A program made the translations under genes and the position numbers. Under the pieces are notes generated by a model. That model worked only from the letters and a program-made list of their open reading frames with translations. It ran no database searches and was not told where the DNA came from. A DNA stretch of 14,714 bases. Source: Metabacillus rhizolycopersici (GTDB taxonomy: Bacteria; Bacillota; Bacilli; Bacillales; Bacillaceae). Positions 7,457-13,620 of this stretch are shown piece after piece. Each line of letters opens with the position of its first letter. Positions within the stretch are counted from its first letter, which is position 1. The stretch lies in assembly GCF_020075705.1 (NCBI RefSeq), contig NZ_JAIQUM010000096.1:1-14714 (forward strand). The letters are read 5' to 3'.

Positions 7457-7528
7457 TGAAATTAATAATCATTAAATATGAATATTTCGTTTTAATTAAT
7501 CGAAAAAAACGATTTGGAGGTGTAGCGT

Positions 7529-8440
7529 GTGGAAATTAAGCATTTGCATACGTTTTTAACTGCTACTAAGACGTTGAACTTTACTCAAACAGCTAAAATA
7601 CTAGATTATGCACAATCTAGTATTACTGCACAAATTAAGTCATTAGAAGAGGAATTAGGAACGCCATTATTTGAGCGATTGGGGAAACGAATTTATTTAA
7701 CAGAAGCTGGCACACAGCTGAAACAATACGCACAAAAGATGCTTGACCTTGACGAGGAAATGAGGCAAACGTTATCTGGTCAAAATGAGTCCAATGCAGT
7801 TTTAACGATTGGTGCCCAGGAAAGTCAATGTACATATCGACTTCCAGATATTTTAAACTTTTTTAAACAACGCCATCCACAAGTCAAACTAATTTTTAAA
7901 CCTGTTCATACAATAGATATAGCAAAGAATCTGTTGCAATCGGGTACTCTCGACTTAGCTTTCATCACTGATACCTTAAAAGAGATGCCTGTGCTTCATA
8001 AGGAGATGTTAATTGAGGAATACTTAGTATTTGTAGCATCCCCTTTGCATCATTTAAATGAAAAAAATCTTTTAACCGCAGAAGAACTCGCACAAGAAAC
8101 GATTCTGTTAACGGAAAAAGGCTGCTCTTATCGAACTCAGTTTGAACATAGAATTCAATCTGAAGGTTTTTATCCGGAGCAAATTATTGAATTTGGTAGT
8201 ATCGAAGCAATCAAACAATGTGTTATGGCAGGATTAGGTATTTCACTTTTACCTAAAATGGTGGTAAAAAAAGAACTAGATACGGGTCGTTTAATCGAAA
8301 TACCCACATCTATCGTTTTAGAACCCATATTTACAGAGATTGCTTGGCATAAGGACAAGTATCTTCCCTCTTATCTAGAGGACTTCATACAGATTTCACT
8401 TAAACAATATAAGAAATTTAATGAGAAATCGAATAATTAA
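7529..8440 (+). CDS. LysR-type transcriptional regulator
   Basis: This 303-residue protein has the full LysR layout. An N-terminal winged HTH (1-60) includes FTQTAKILDYAQSSITAQIKSLEEELGTPLFERLGKRIYLTEAG, a linker helix (about 60-88) follows, and a periplasmic-binding-like effector domain (about 90-295) contains GTLDLAFI, VFVASPLHHL and GLGISLLP. It acts as a DNA-bound tetramer, usually activating the divergent gene when a small ligand binds and repressing itself. The start is GTG 7529 with GGAGG (7516-7520) eight bases upstream; a GTG two bases earlier is out of frame. The likely target is the FMN reductase; the inducer cannot be read from the sequence. Confidence 0.93.
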   Translation: MEIKHLHTFLTATKTLNFTQTAKILDYAQSSITAQIKSLEEELGTPLFERLGKRIYLTEAGTQLKQYAQKMLDLDEEMRQTLSGQNESNAVLTIGAQESQCTYRLPDILNFFKQRHPQVKLIFKPVHTIDIAKNLLQSGTLDLAFITDTLKEMPVLHKEMLIEEYLVFVASPLHHLNEKNLLTAEELAQETILLTEKGCSYRTQFEHRIQSEGFYPEQIIEFGSIEAIKQCVMAGLGISLLPKMVVKKELDTGRLIEIPTSIVLEPIFTEIAWHKDKYLPSYLEDFIQISLKQYKKFNEKSNN

Positions 8441-8469
8441 AAAGAATGAAAAGTCATTGCTAAAGGACC

Positions 8470-8501
8470 AAAATGAGGGGGTTACAGTAGCCCCTCATTT
8501 T
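8470..8501. terminator. Bidirectional terminator between LysR gene and recombinase
   Basis: AAAATGAGGGG (8470-8480) and CCCCTCATTTT (8491-8501) form a perfect 11-bp stem with a 10-base loop. It lies 30 bases after the regulator stop and 115 bases after the recombinase stop on the other strand, and can serve both convergent genes. Confidence 0.8.
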
Positions 8502-8616
8502 AAGAGTGTTTACTTGACAGGGGGAAGCTCACATTTCTTGTATCAAAGTTTATAGCGTTAATGTGATTAAAAACTTACAGTTATAATAGTGGGTGTTGAT
8601 TTCCGAGTTTCTTCTA

Positions 8617-9765
8617 TTATATATACTCCCCAAGCACTTCAGGATTCCAACCATGAACTGCATGACGTTCCTTTTCAAAAATCTTTTCCAAATAGATCAT
8701 GGTTGTTTCAATTTTCTCATGTCCAAGAGACCTCATAATTTGATAAATATCAACTTCGCTTTTATGAGAAATAATCGCAAAGGCATGGCGAAAAGTGTGC
8801 GGTCCAACAGATGATGAGCGATGTAATAGAAAAGGTAGACTCGTTTCTTTTATCATTTTGGTTAAATACTGAGATAAATAGGAAGGTGTATATGCTTTTC
8901 CTGTATTGGTCGTAAATAATGGGCTGTTCTTATCCGCCACCGTTAATTCTTGAAGGCCTCTTGCGTCTCGAAACATACGAATGCTTTCCGTAGTTTTCTC
9001 CTTTAACGGAACCTGTCTTCGTTTGTTACCTTTTCCCAATACATCTAGATAGTAGCACTCATTAATTGAATCATATTGGAGATCCCCTATTTTTAAGTTG
9101 CAAAATTCTTCGTTTCTTAAACCCGTTGTGGTTAGAATATGAATCATTGCAAAGGCAATAGGATGATTAATTTTACGGAAGTGGTCAAGGAGCTGTATTA
9201 CTTCTTTTGGTCCAAGGTCACGATTAGGACGATCATCTTTTCTTACTGTCGCTGTAAATAATCCCTTATGCAAAGGTTCATGAATATACTCGACTTCATA
9301 CATGAATTGCAGGAAGTTCTTAATAATGGTTGTTTTTCTTGCTAAGGTTGCTGGAGAATAAGAACCATTTTTTTGTACATAGGGACTTCGTTCTGCCAGC
9401 CACTCTTGGTATCGCCTAATATGGCGCGGTGCAAGTGATTTGAATAAAGATCCTTCTATTATATAGTCCAGATCAACATCGATCTCTCCAGCATATCCAA
9501 CTAATTGTTCTACAAATTGTGTAATTTCTCTTTCATATTCTTTGATGGTTCTAGAGGATTTATCATGTTGACGATTCAAATGCTCTTTCCGATATAAAAA
9601 CCACTGTATCATTTCCACGTCCAAAAAATCCGCAAATGGCTTTTGGTAATTTTTTTCTGCAAGATCTAATTGTTCCTGTAATAATAGAAGGGATGAACTA
9701 TCTTTTAGTTTCTTTTTCCATTCATATACTTGAAGGTCTTTGTTATTAACCACTAGATTTTTCAT
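8617..9765 (-). CDS. Tyrosine recombinase (XerC/D-like, phage integrase family)
   Basis: This 382-residue site-specific recombinase is longer than XerC/D (about 300) because of an extra N-terminal 60-70 residues. A SAM-like core-binding domain covers about 75-165 and the catalytic domain about 180-375. The catalytic set is complete: R217 (TTTGLRNEE), K245 (LGKGNKRR), H323 and R326 (GPHTFRHAFA), H349 (LGHEK) and the nucleophile Y358 (TMIYLEK). It would cut and rejoin DNA at a paired-arm site through a 3'-phosphotyrosine link, for dimer resolution, integration or inversion. AAGGTG (9771-9776) precedes ATG at five bases. A TATAAT on the minus strand at 9852-9857 may be its -10. It is divergent from an unusual HTH/RHH protein across a repeat-rich gap, so the two are probably partners. 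Confidence 0.93.
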   Translation of the reverse strand: MKNLVVNNKDLQVYEWKKKLKDSSSLLLLQEQLDLAEKNYQKPFADFLDVEMIQWFLYRKEHLNRQHDKSSRTIKEYEREITQFVEQLVGYAGEIDVDLDYIIEGSLFKSLAPRHIRRYQEWLAERSPYVQKNGSYSPATLARKTTIIKNFLQFMYEVEYIHEPLHKGLFTATVRKDDRPNRDLGPKEVIQLLDHFRKINHPIAFAMIHILTTTGLRNEEFCNLKIGDLQYDSINECYYLDVLGKGNKRRQVPLKEKTTESIRMFRDARGLQELTVADKNSPLFTTNTGKAYTPSYLSQYLTKMIKETSLPFLLHRSSSVGPHTFRHAFAIISHKSEVDIYQIMRSLGHEKIETTMIYLEKIFEKERHAVHGWNPEVLGEYI

Positions 9766-9886
9766 ATTTAAACACCTTCTTTTGATATTCTAAAAAATAT
9801 TATTCATTAATAAAAAATGATATATTTCTTTTAATATATTAAGTTAAGTAAATTATAACAAATGATCAAAGACATAGATATTCTAA

Positions 9887-9921
9887 CTAACATAAAAAAA
9901 TGTTCCCTTTGTTTATGTTAG
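9887..9921. repeat. 10-bp inverted repeat, possible recombination or operator site
   Basis: CTAACATAAA (9887-9896) and TTTATGTTAG (9912-9921) are perfectly complementary, with a 15-base centre. The arm TTATGTTA resembles the XerD-side arm of known dif sites (TTATGTTAA). The centre is longer than the 6-8 bases usual for a core site, so a strong operator or an untypical core are both possible. Confidence 0.45.
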
Positions 9922-9966
9922 ATTAAGTATTTATATCATTAAGTTTTGATATAATCTATTTAATAA

Positions 9967-9995
9967 TTGATATCTAAAAATAAATACTTTAAAAT
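9967..9995 (+). promoter_or_regulatory. Possible sigma-A promoter for the HTH/RHH gene
   Basis: TTGATA (9967-9972), 17 bases, TAAAAT (9990-9995). The -35 hexamer overlaps one of the GATATCTAAA repeats (9969-9978), so a protein bound to the repeats would block it. In such AT-rich DNA this could be a chance match. Confidence 0.4.
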
Positions 9996-10168
9996 TAATT
10001 TATTATGATATCTAAAGTTTAATAATTAAATATATTATTTTCCTGATATTCATTATTTACTTTTTAATGAAGAATAGTTCTTTCTTTTTATTTTATAGAA
10101 GAAAAGGATAAAAAGAGAGATGGGACAAAAGATAAAGATTTTCACTATATAAGCAAGGAGGATCAGAA

Positions 10169-11140
10169 ATGAGTGAATGGTATACACAAAAACAAGTAGC
10201 TGCACGATTAGAGATTTCCAAAGCAACAGTCTATCATTATGCGAAACAAGGAAAAATAAGGAAAATTGCAGATCCTCACCGATTACATCGTGAGGCCCGA
10301 TATTATAAAGAGGAAGTAGATCGTTTGGCTAGCGAGAGGGAAGGATATCCAACTGGTATGCGTCCGTCGGAAGTGGCGAAGCAGTTAGGAGTATCGGTTC
10401 AAAGTGTTTATAAATTTATTAAAAACGGCATGATTAAAGCGATAGAGGTTCCTTTTGGTGATGAGAGATCGACTTATGTGATTTCAGACGAAGCATTTCA
10501 AGAAGCAAAAGAATTCTTTCAGTCTTCGGAAACAGAACGTGTCCGGAGAAGTGAATTTTATGATTCTACCTATGATATAGCACTCTTTCAGTACTTTCAA
10601 TCCCCAGATAGTTTAGCTGGCCGAGTGATGAAAGACGAAGAGCACAACTGGGGTTTTTATCTTCCAGACTATCAAAAGTGGGTGGAATATAAAGAAGGGA
10701 TTGGAAAATATGGGTTGGAACCTTGTTATGGCATCCATACTGATTCTTTCGATTATAAAGGGTATGTCCACCTTCAAATTCCAAAAGGGGAAGATGTGTT
10801 ATACCCATTTATTGATTTTATCTATGAATCATTTGGGATTGAAAATGTACGAATCCGTGAACAGGAACAGTCTGTTTATATATCCATGAAGGCAGGGGAA
10901 ACACCACTTCTACATTCGATTCCTTTTACATTGAACCAACTAACTCCTTTTGTACAGGAAGGAACAATCGAAAGCGCTGAGGGCTTATGGATTGTTAGAA
11001 GTGCTTATCGAAAAACCAATTTGGAATTACCGATTAAGATGTTAGATGATGTGAAGAAATTAGCAGAACAAGAGAATATCAACATGAGCCAGTGGGTGGA
11101 GCGAGCCATTAATCAAGCTCTGAAAACTGAGGAATCATAA
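10169..11140 (+). CDS. DNA-binding protein: tandem excisionase-like HTH plus C-terminal RHH
   Basis: This 323-residue protein has three DNA-binding-like segments. The first MerR/excisionase-type HTH (about 3-52) reads WYTQKQVAARLEISKATVYHYAKQGKI. The second (about 64-112) reads MRPSEVAKQLGVSVQSVYKFIKNGMIKAIEV. A middle part (about 125-280), rich in aromatic residues, matches nothing I recognise. The tail (283-323) reads ELPIKMLDDVKKLAEQENIN then MSQWVERAINQAL, like a CopG/Arc ribbon-helix-helix. AAGGAGG (10155-10161) gives a strong ribosome site seven bases before ATG. Divergence from a tyrosine recombinase and the direct repeats between them suggest a directionality factor, autorepressor or plasmid-maintenance protein. 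Two HTH units suit binding to repeated sites. The role is inference. Confidence 0.7.
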   Translation: MSEWYTQKQVAARLEISKATVYHYAKQGKIRKIADPHRLHREARYYKEEVDRLASEREGYPTGMRPSEVAKQLGVSVQSVYKFIKNGMIKAIEVPFGDERSTYVISDEAFQEAKEFFQSSETERVRRSEFYDSTYDIALFQYFQSPDSLAGRVMKDEEHNWGFYLPDYQKWVEYKEGIGKYGLEPCYGIHTDSFDYKGYVHLQIPKGEDVLYPFIDFIYESFGIENVRIREQEQSVYISMKAGETPLLHSIPFTLNQLTPFVQEGTIESAEGLWIVRSAYRKTNLELPIKMLDDVKKLAEQENINMSQWVERAINQALKTEES

Positions 11141-11731
11141 CGAGAAATGATTTAAAAAGGAGATGTAATGCATCTACATTCCTTAGAATGTTTTGGACAG
11201 AATAAGGAAGAGATTTTACAGGAATAGAAGAAACTAGTCTAAAAAGGTAAATGAATACCAACTACTTAATCCTAAGAGTTCTTCCTCAAAAAGGGAATAA
11301 TTGTTGAAGATTAGGACCTTTTGAATTTTGCATCGAATGAGTAATTATAAGGTTTTATAGTTTTTTATTTCGTTGTAGAGCGTTTCTCAAGCATGTTTTA
11401 TGGTAAATCTCTCTTTTTTTATGGAATTCTCATGAAATTTTTGAAGAAAAAGTTATGCTTCGATTTTCTCTTAAGCTTTTAAAAAGTTTTTTCAAGTTCT
11501 ATAGGAAGTTAAGGCATGGCAAACCTCAATGAAAGTAAAAACATATATTTAAAAACCTTAATGAAACCTTTTTAACAATGTTGTTTGTTAATCATAATTC
11601 AACTAACGGAGTATTTTCTTTAAAAACAATCTTCCGTAAATCGGATTATATAGTTGAACATTGGTTTCTAATATACAAGGTAACATCAGGGAAAAGTAAT
11701 CTCGAATACCAGCTAAAAAAGGGGATTATTG
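11141..11731. other. Gap after the HTH/RHH gene, with one tiny possible ORF
   Basis: A 19-residue frame at 11168-11227 starts with ATG five bases after GGAG (11159-11162), only 28 bases past the previous stop. It may be a small downstream cistron or a truncated gene (HLHSLECFGQNKEEILQE). I do not recognise it. The rest, to 11731, is AT-rich. It has a weak dyad TCCTAA (about 11269)/TTAGGA (about 11310) and nothing else I can support. Confidence 0.3.
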
Positions 11732-11989
11732 ATGAAAAAAGTAATCGTATTTTTGGGATTTTTAAAAATTATTTTTATGTCTATGCTGTTTATAAAAGTG
11801 CACGGAGGAAGAACAATAGGTTGGTTTACATTAGGAAAGAAAAGTGGTGTTAGTCGAGGGACAATTAGTAGGCTTTGTCAAACAGAACATGAAGAAGGAC
11901 CAACAATGAAAAATGCACGTAAGACTATAAAGGCTCTTCGTGAGATAACTGGTAAAAATGTGTATTATGATAACTTTTGGAGTATGTAA
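11732..11989 (+). CDS. Small XRE-like helix-turn-helix protein
   Basis: This 85-residue protein has a helix-turn-helix stretch, FTLGKKSGVSRGTISRLCQ (32-50), followed by PTMKNARKTIKALREITGKNV (57-77) and a final YDNFW. That layout is common in small XRE-family regulators in which the last helices carry a conserved K-x-A-x-K pattern. ATG 11732 is chosen for the AAAAGGGG (11717-11724) seven bases upstream; a TTG immediately before it is an alternative. The first 23 residues (MKKVIVFLGFLKIIFMSMLF) are unusually hydrophobic for such a protein. Start at an internal ATG (11777), which lacks a ribosome site, an N-terminal membrane anchor or decay of the 5' end are all possible. The gene converges with the phasin gene and shares the terminator between them. 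Its target is unknown. Confidence 0.6.
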   Translation: MKKVIVFLGFLKIIFMSMLFIKVHGGRTIGWFTLGKKSGVSRGTISRLCQTEHEEGPTMKNARKTIKALREITGKNVYYDNFWSM

Positions 11990-12133
11990 TAAGGGTGAAT
12001 ATTTGTAATTGAAATTTTCACTATAGGAGATATGAAAATAAATAAAAGGATGATGTTAAATAACTGGAATATTAAGTAGTTAAATTGAATGAACTGAATT
12101 TTCTTTCCGTACTTACTATCAAAAATTAATTTA

Positions 12134-12164
12134 ATTCAAAAAAAACAGCGAAAAACCGCTGTTT
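12134..12164 (-). terminator. Rho-independent terminator of the phasin gene (possibly bidirectional)
   Basis: AAACAGCG (12143-12150) and CGCTGTTT (12157-12164) form a perfect 8-bp stem with a 6-base loop. On the minus strand it is followed by a long T-run (plus-strand A-run 12138-12145). It overlaps the phasin stop codon (12163-12165). On the plus strand it ends the XRE-like transcript less strongly. Confidence 0.85.
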
Positions 12165-12672
12165 ATTTAAATAAACTTAAAGCTATTTTCATATTTTCTT
12201 CATAAAAGTTAAAATACATTTGTTGAGTGGACTTAATTTGATTTTTAAATTCTTCACGAATTTTTTGTTGCTGTTCAAAGCTATTTTGGACGGATTGTAT
12301 GAATTGTTCTTGGGGCTGACTAAATAAGCTAAGGCTTTCTTTATATGGTTTTAACGTTAATTCTTGTAGACGATTACTCACTACATCAATATGTGAAATA
12401 AATTGATCAAATACGTTACTTGCAGATTGACCAAATACTGATTGAAGATTTAATTTTGTAGATTTACGAAAATCTTCGAATAATTTTTTCTGTTCTTCTT
12501 CAATCCAAGAATTATCATTATTAAATTTTCCCCATAATCCCTTTTGATTTTCTAAAGCTTGAAGAAATTGATCTTCTAATTCTTTTTGAGTTGTACAAAC
12601 ACTGTCTAAACCTTCTGCCCAAGCATTTAGTAGGGGCTCACTTAGATTTGCTACTTCTGTACTTTTTGCCAT
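12163..12672 (-). CDS. phaP: Polyhydroxyalkanoate granule phasin, B. megaterium PhaP type
   Basis: This 169-residue, almost entirely helical, glutamine- and glutamate-rich protein without cysteine-rich or membrane parts resembles the PhaP of Bacillus megaterium/cereus. Shared features are LLNAWAEGLD near the N-terminus, the central VSNRLQELTLKPYKESLSLF and the repeating SQPQEQFIQSVQNSFEQQQK, followed by a coiled helix to the end. Phasins coat PHB granules and control their number and size. I start at ATG 12672, because AGGAGGT (12681-12687) lies nine bases upstream; a longer frame up to 12768 has no ribosome site and poor N-terminal sequence. The usual neighbours phaQ, phaR, phaB and phaC are absent, so it is an orphan, perhaps a second copy. 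A dyad about 55 bases upstream may be its operator. Confidence 0.8.
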   Translation of the reverse strand: MAKSTEVANLSEPLLNAWAEGLDSVCTTQKELEDQFLQALENQKGLWGKFNNDNSWIEEEQKKLFEDFRKSTKLNLQSVFGQSASNVFDQFISHIDVVSNRLQELTLKPYKESLSLFSQPQEQFIQSVQNSFEQQQKIREEFKNQIKSTQQMYFNFYEENMKIALSLFK

Positions 12673-12726
12673 TTTAAAAAACCTCCTAAAGAATATTATG
12701 ATAATTACAGGTAATACTTCAGATTC

Positions 12727-12752
12727 ACGTTTTGTGTGATTCAGCAAAACGT
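12727..12752. promoter_or_regulatory. 8-bp dyad upstream of the phasin gene, possible operator
   Basis: ACGTTTTG (12727-12734) and CAAAACGT (12745-12752) are perfectly complementary with a 10-base spacer. The dyad is centred some 65 bases before the phasin start, upstream of a CATAAT -10-like hexamer (minus strand, about 12695-12700). In B. megaterium phaP is repressed by the PHB-responsive PhaQ; whether this site is of that kind is unknown. Confidence 0.4.
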
Positions 12753-12764
12753 TACTTATTTTCT

Positions 12765-12882
12765 TCATATTCCTGCTGTAAGGTCGTCATAGGTGATAGA
12801 AACTAAAAGTGCTTTTTCACCAGCTTCTGTACTCACGGAGACTTAAAACGAGGACAGGCACTTTGGCATGGAAAGTCATCAT
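12765..12882 (-). pseudogene. Possible frameshifted small gene
   Basis: On the minus strand ATGATG at 12882 follows AGAGG and reads MMTFHAKVPVLVLS before a stop at about 12817. After a one-base shift near 12843 a second frame continues as VSTEAGEKALLVSITYDDL and stops at 12765. Joined, they would form a plausible 35-40-residue product. I do not recognise it, and the join is a guess. Confidence 0.25.
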
Positions 12883-13260
12883 TTTATCCTCTTTTGATGG
12901 TTGTTTTTATCAGACACTAGATTGTCTGCTGTCACTATGTATCTCTCCATCATTCAAGTCTATATGTGTAATTTACACCTAATAGAAAAATATGTAAAGT
13001 TATTTATCGAAATATTAACAATTATTTATTTAATTAGTTAAATCAATTACCAATCGACAATATTACAGCAGTTATTTAGCAAAGAAGAGATGTGGATTTA
13101 GTTGGTAAGAAATTCATATTAAATTTACTTGTATTGAAAATGGCTATGTATAGGGGTTCCTCGAAGGTTGTTTCAATAAGGAAAAGCTAATCTTTAAAAT
13201 ATGTATAATTTACTTTTATCGGCCGTCACCCAATTAATTTAATTCGAGTGACAGGATGGA
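12883..13260. other. AT-rich gap
   Basis: I see no gene. A TATAAT occurs at about 13204 on the plus strand without a matching -35. A dyad GTCACCC (13225-13231)/GAGTGAC (13246-13252) near the right edge could end the small-peptide transcript that comes from the other strand. Confidence 0.35.
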
Positions 13261-13274
13261 TGATACACCCTCCA

Positions 13275-13361
13275 TTACCGATTAATAAACAACTCAATGA
13301 TGATATGAGCTAACAAAAGAACAGCTAAATCTAAAAGTGCTCCTATAATAAGAGTTTTCAT
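13275..13361 (-). CDS. 28-residue hydrophobic peptide, type I toxin-like
   Basis: A minus-strand frame from ATG 13361 gives a 28-residue peptide: a short charged start (MKT), an unbroken hydrophobic core (LIIGALLDLAVLLLAHIIIE) and a basic end (INR), as in single-pass membrane peptides. GGGGTG (13367-13372) gives a ribosome site five to seven bases upstream. That site can be sequestered: CACCCC lies just before it and pairs with GGGGTG. A promoter-like TTGACG (13437-13442)/TACTAA (13414-13419) with 17-base spacing faces the gene. Small hydrophobic peptides with masked ribosome sites are typical of type I toxins (Fst, TxpA, Hok). I see no sequence match to a named family and no clear antisense promoter. 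A regulatory leader peptide or a chance frame remains possible. Confidence 0.5.
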   Translation of the reverse strand: MKTLIIGALLDLAVLLLAHIIIELFINR

Positions 13362-13362
13362 A

Positions 13363-13390
13363 TAATCACCCCACTTTCTGGGGTGTATCA
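13363..13390 (-). promoter_or_regulatory. 5' hairpin masking the ribosome site of the small peptide
   Basis: In the minus-strand RNA CACCCC, seven bases AGAAAGT, GGGGTG forms a 6-bp GC-rich hairpin in which the 3' arm is the ribosome-binding site. The 5' arm is part of TGATACACCC (minus strand, 13381-13390), which alternatively pairs perfectly over 10 bp with GGGTGTATCA (minus strand, 13261-13270) just past the stop codon. Confidence 0.5.
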
Positions 13391-13413
13391 AAAATCTTTA
13401 TATACTATGACCT

Positions 13414-13442
13414 TTAGTAATTTTTAATGCATAGTTCGTCAA
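13414..13442 (-). promoter_or_regulatory. Promoter-like hexamers facing the small peptide gene
   Basis: On the minus strand TTGACG (13437-13442), 17 bases, TACTAA (13414-13419). The -35 is good and the -10 mediocre. Transcription would begin near 13407 and include the masking hairpin. Confidence 0.4.
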
Positions 13443-13540
13443 CATTATGCAGTAGATTCTTTAATAATAGCGGGAGATTGTTTAACAATATAGGTAGAAA
13501 ATGATCGGACTTTTTATAAAAACAAAACATTAATCTGCTG

Positions 13541-13582
13541 AAAAAGAATCCATTTTGATCAATCTCTTTTCAAAATGGATTC
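13541..13582 (-). terminator. Rho-independent terminator of the SRAP gene
   Basis: GAATCCATTTTGA (13546-13558) and TCAAAATGGATTC (13570-13582) form a perfect 13-bp stem with an 11-base loop. On the minus strand five T (plus A-run 13541-13545) follow. It lies about 30 bases past the SRAP stop. Confidence 0.85.
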
Positions 13583-13620
13583 CTTGCTTAAGGGGTATTT
13601 TGATTAAACTTTATTTCAAA
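13553..13620. repeat. Dispersed 23-base motif, second pair
   Basis: The copy at 13553-13575 lies inside the SRAP terminator and matches 4168-4190 with one difference. The copy at 13598-13620 overlaps the SRAP stop codon and shares 19 identical bases with 4113-4131. Confidence 0.6.

Larger units (their letters stand above)
9784..10054. repeat. Direct-repeat (iteron-like) array between recombinase and HTH protein
   Basis: A GATAT-CTAA motif recurs in one orientation: GATATTCTAA at 9784-9793 and 9877-9886 (identical), GATATAATCTA at 9948-9958, GATATCTAAA at 9969-9978 and 10007-10016 (identical, 38 bases apart), and GATATTCATT at 10045-10054. The region is very AT-rich, which raises chance matches, but two exact 10-base pairs in 270 bases are notable. 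Likely roles are binding sites for the divergent HTH protein or accessory arm sites for the recombinase. Confidence 0.55.
13261..13390. repeat. 10-bp inverted repeats flanking the small peptide gene
   Basis: TGATACACCC at 13261-13270 and GGGTGTATCA at 13381-13390 are perfect complements 110 bases apart and enclose the whole 28-codon gene. They may act as mRNA end-to-end pairing or be ends of a small 130-bp element; no clear target duplication flanks them. Confidence 0.6.

Noticed and set aside
8514..8519. Perfect TTGACA on the plus strand
   Set aside because: No -10 hexamer at 16-18 bases and no gene downstream on that strand; it points into the 3' end of the recombinase.
11578..11853. 91-residue plus-strand frame overlapping the XRE-like gene
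   Set aside because: No ribosome site, unconvincing composition, and it overlaps the better-supported HTH frame.
12673..12768. N-terminal extension of the phasin to 12768
   Set aside because: No ribosome site at the upstream ATG, and an excellent AGGAGGT precedes the internal ATG at 12672.
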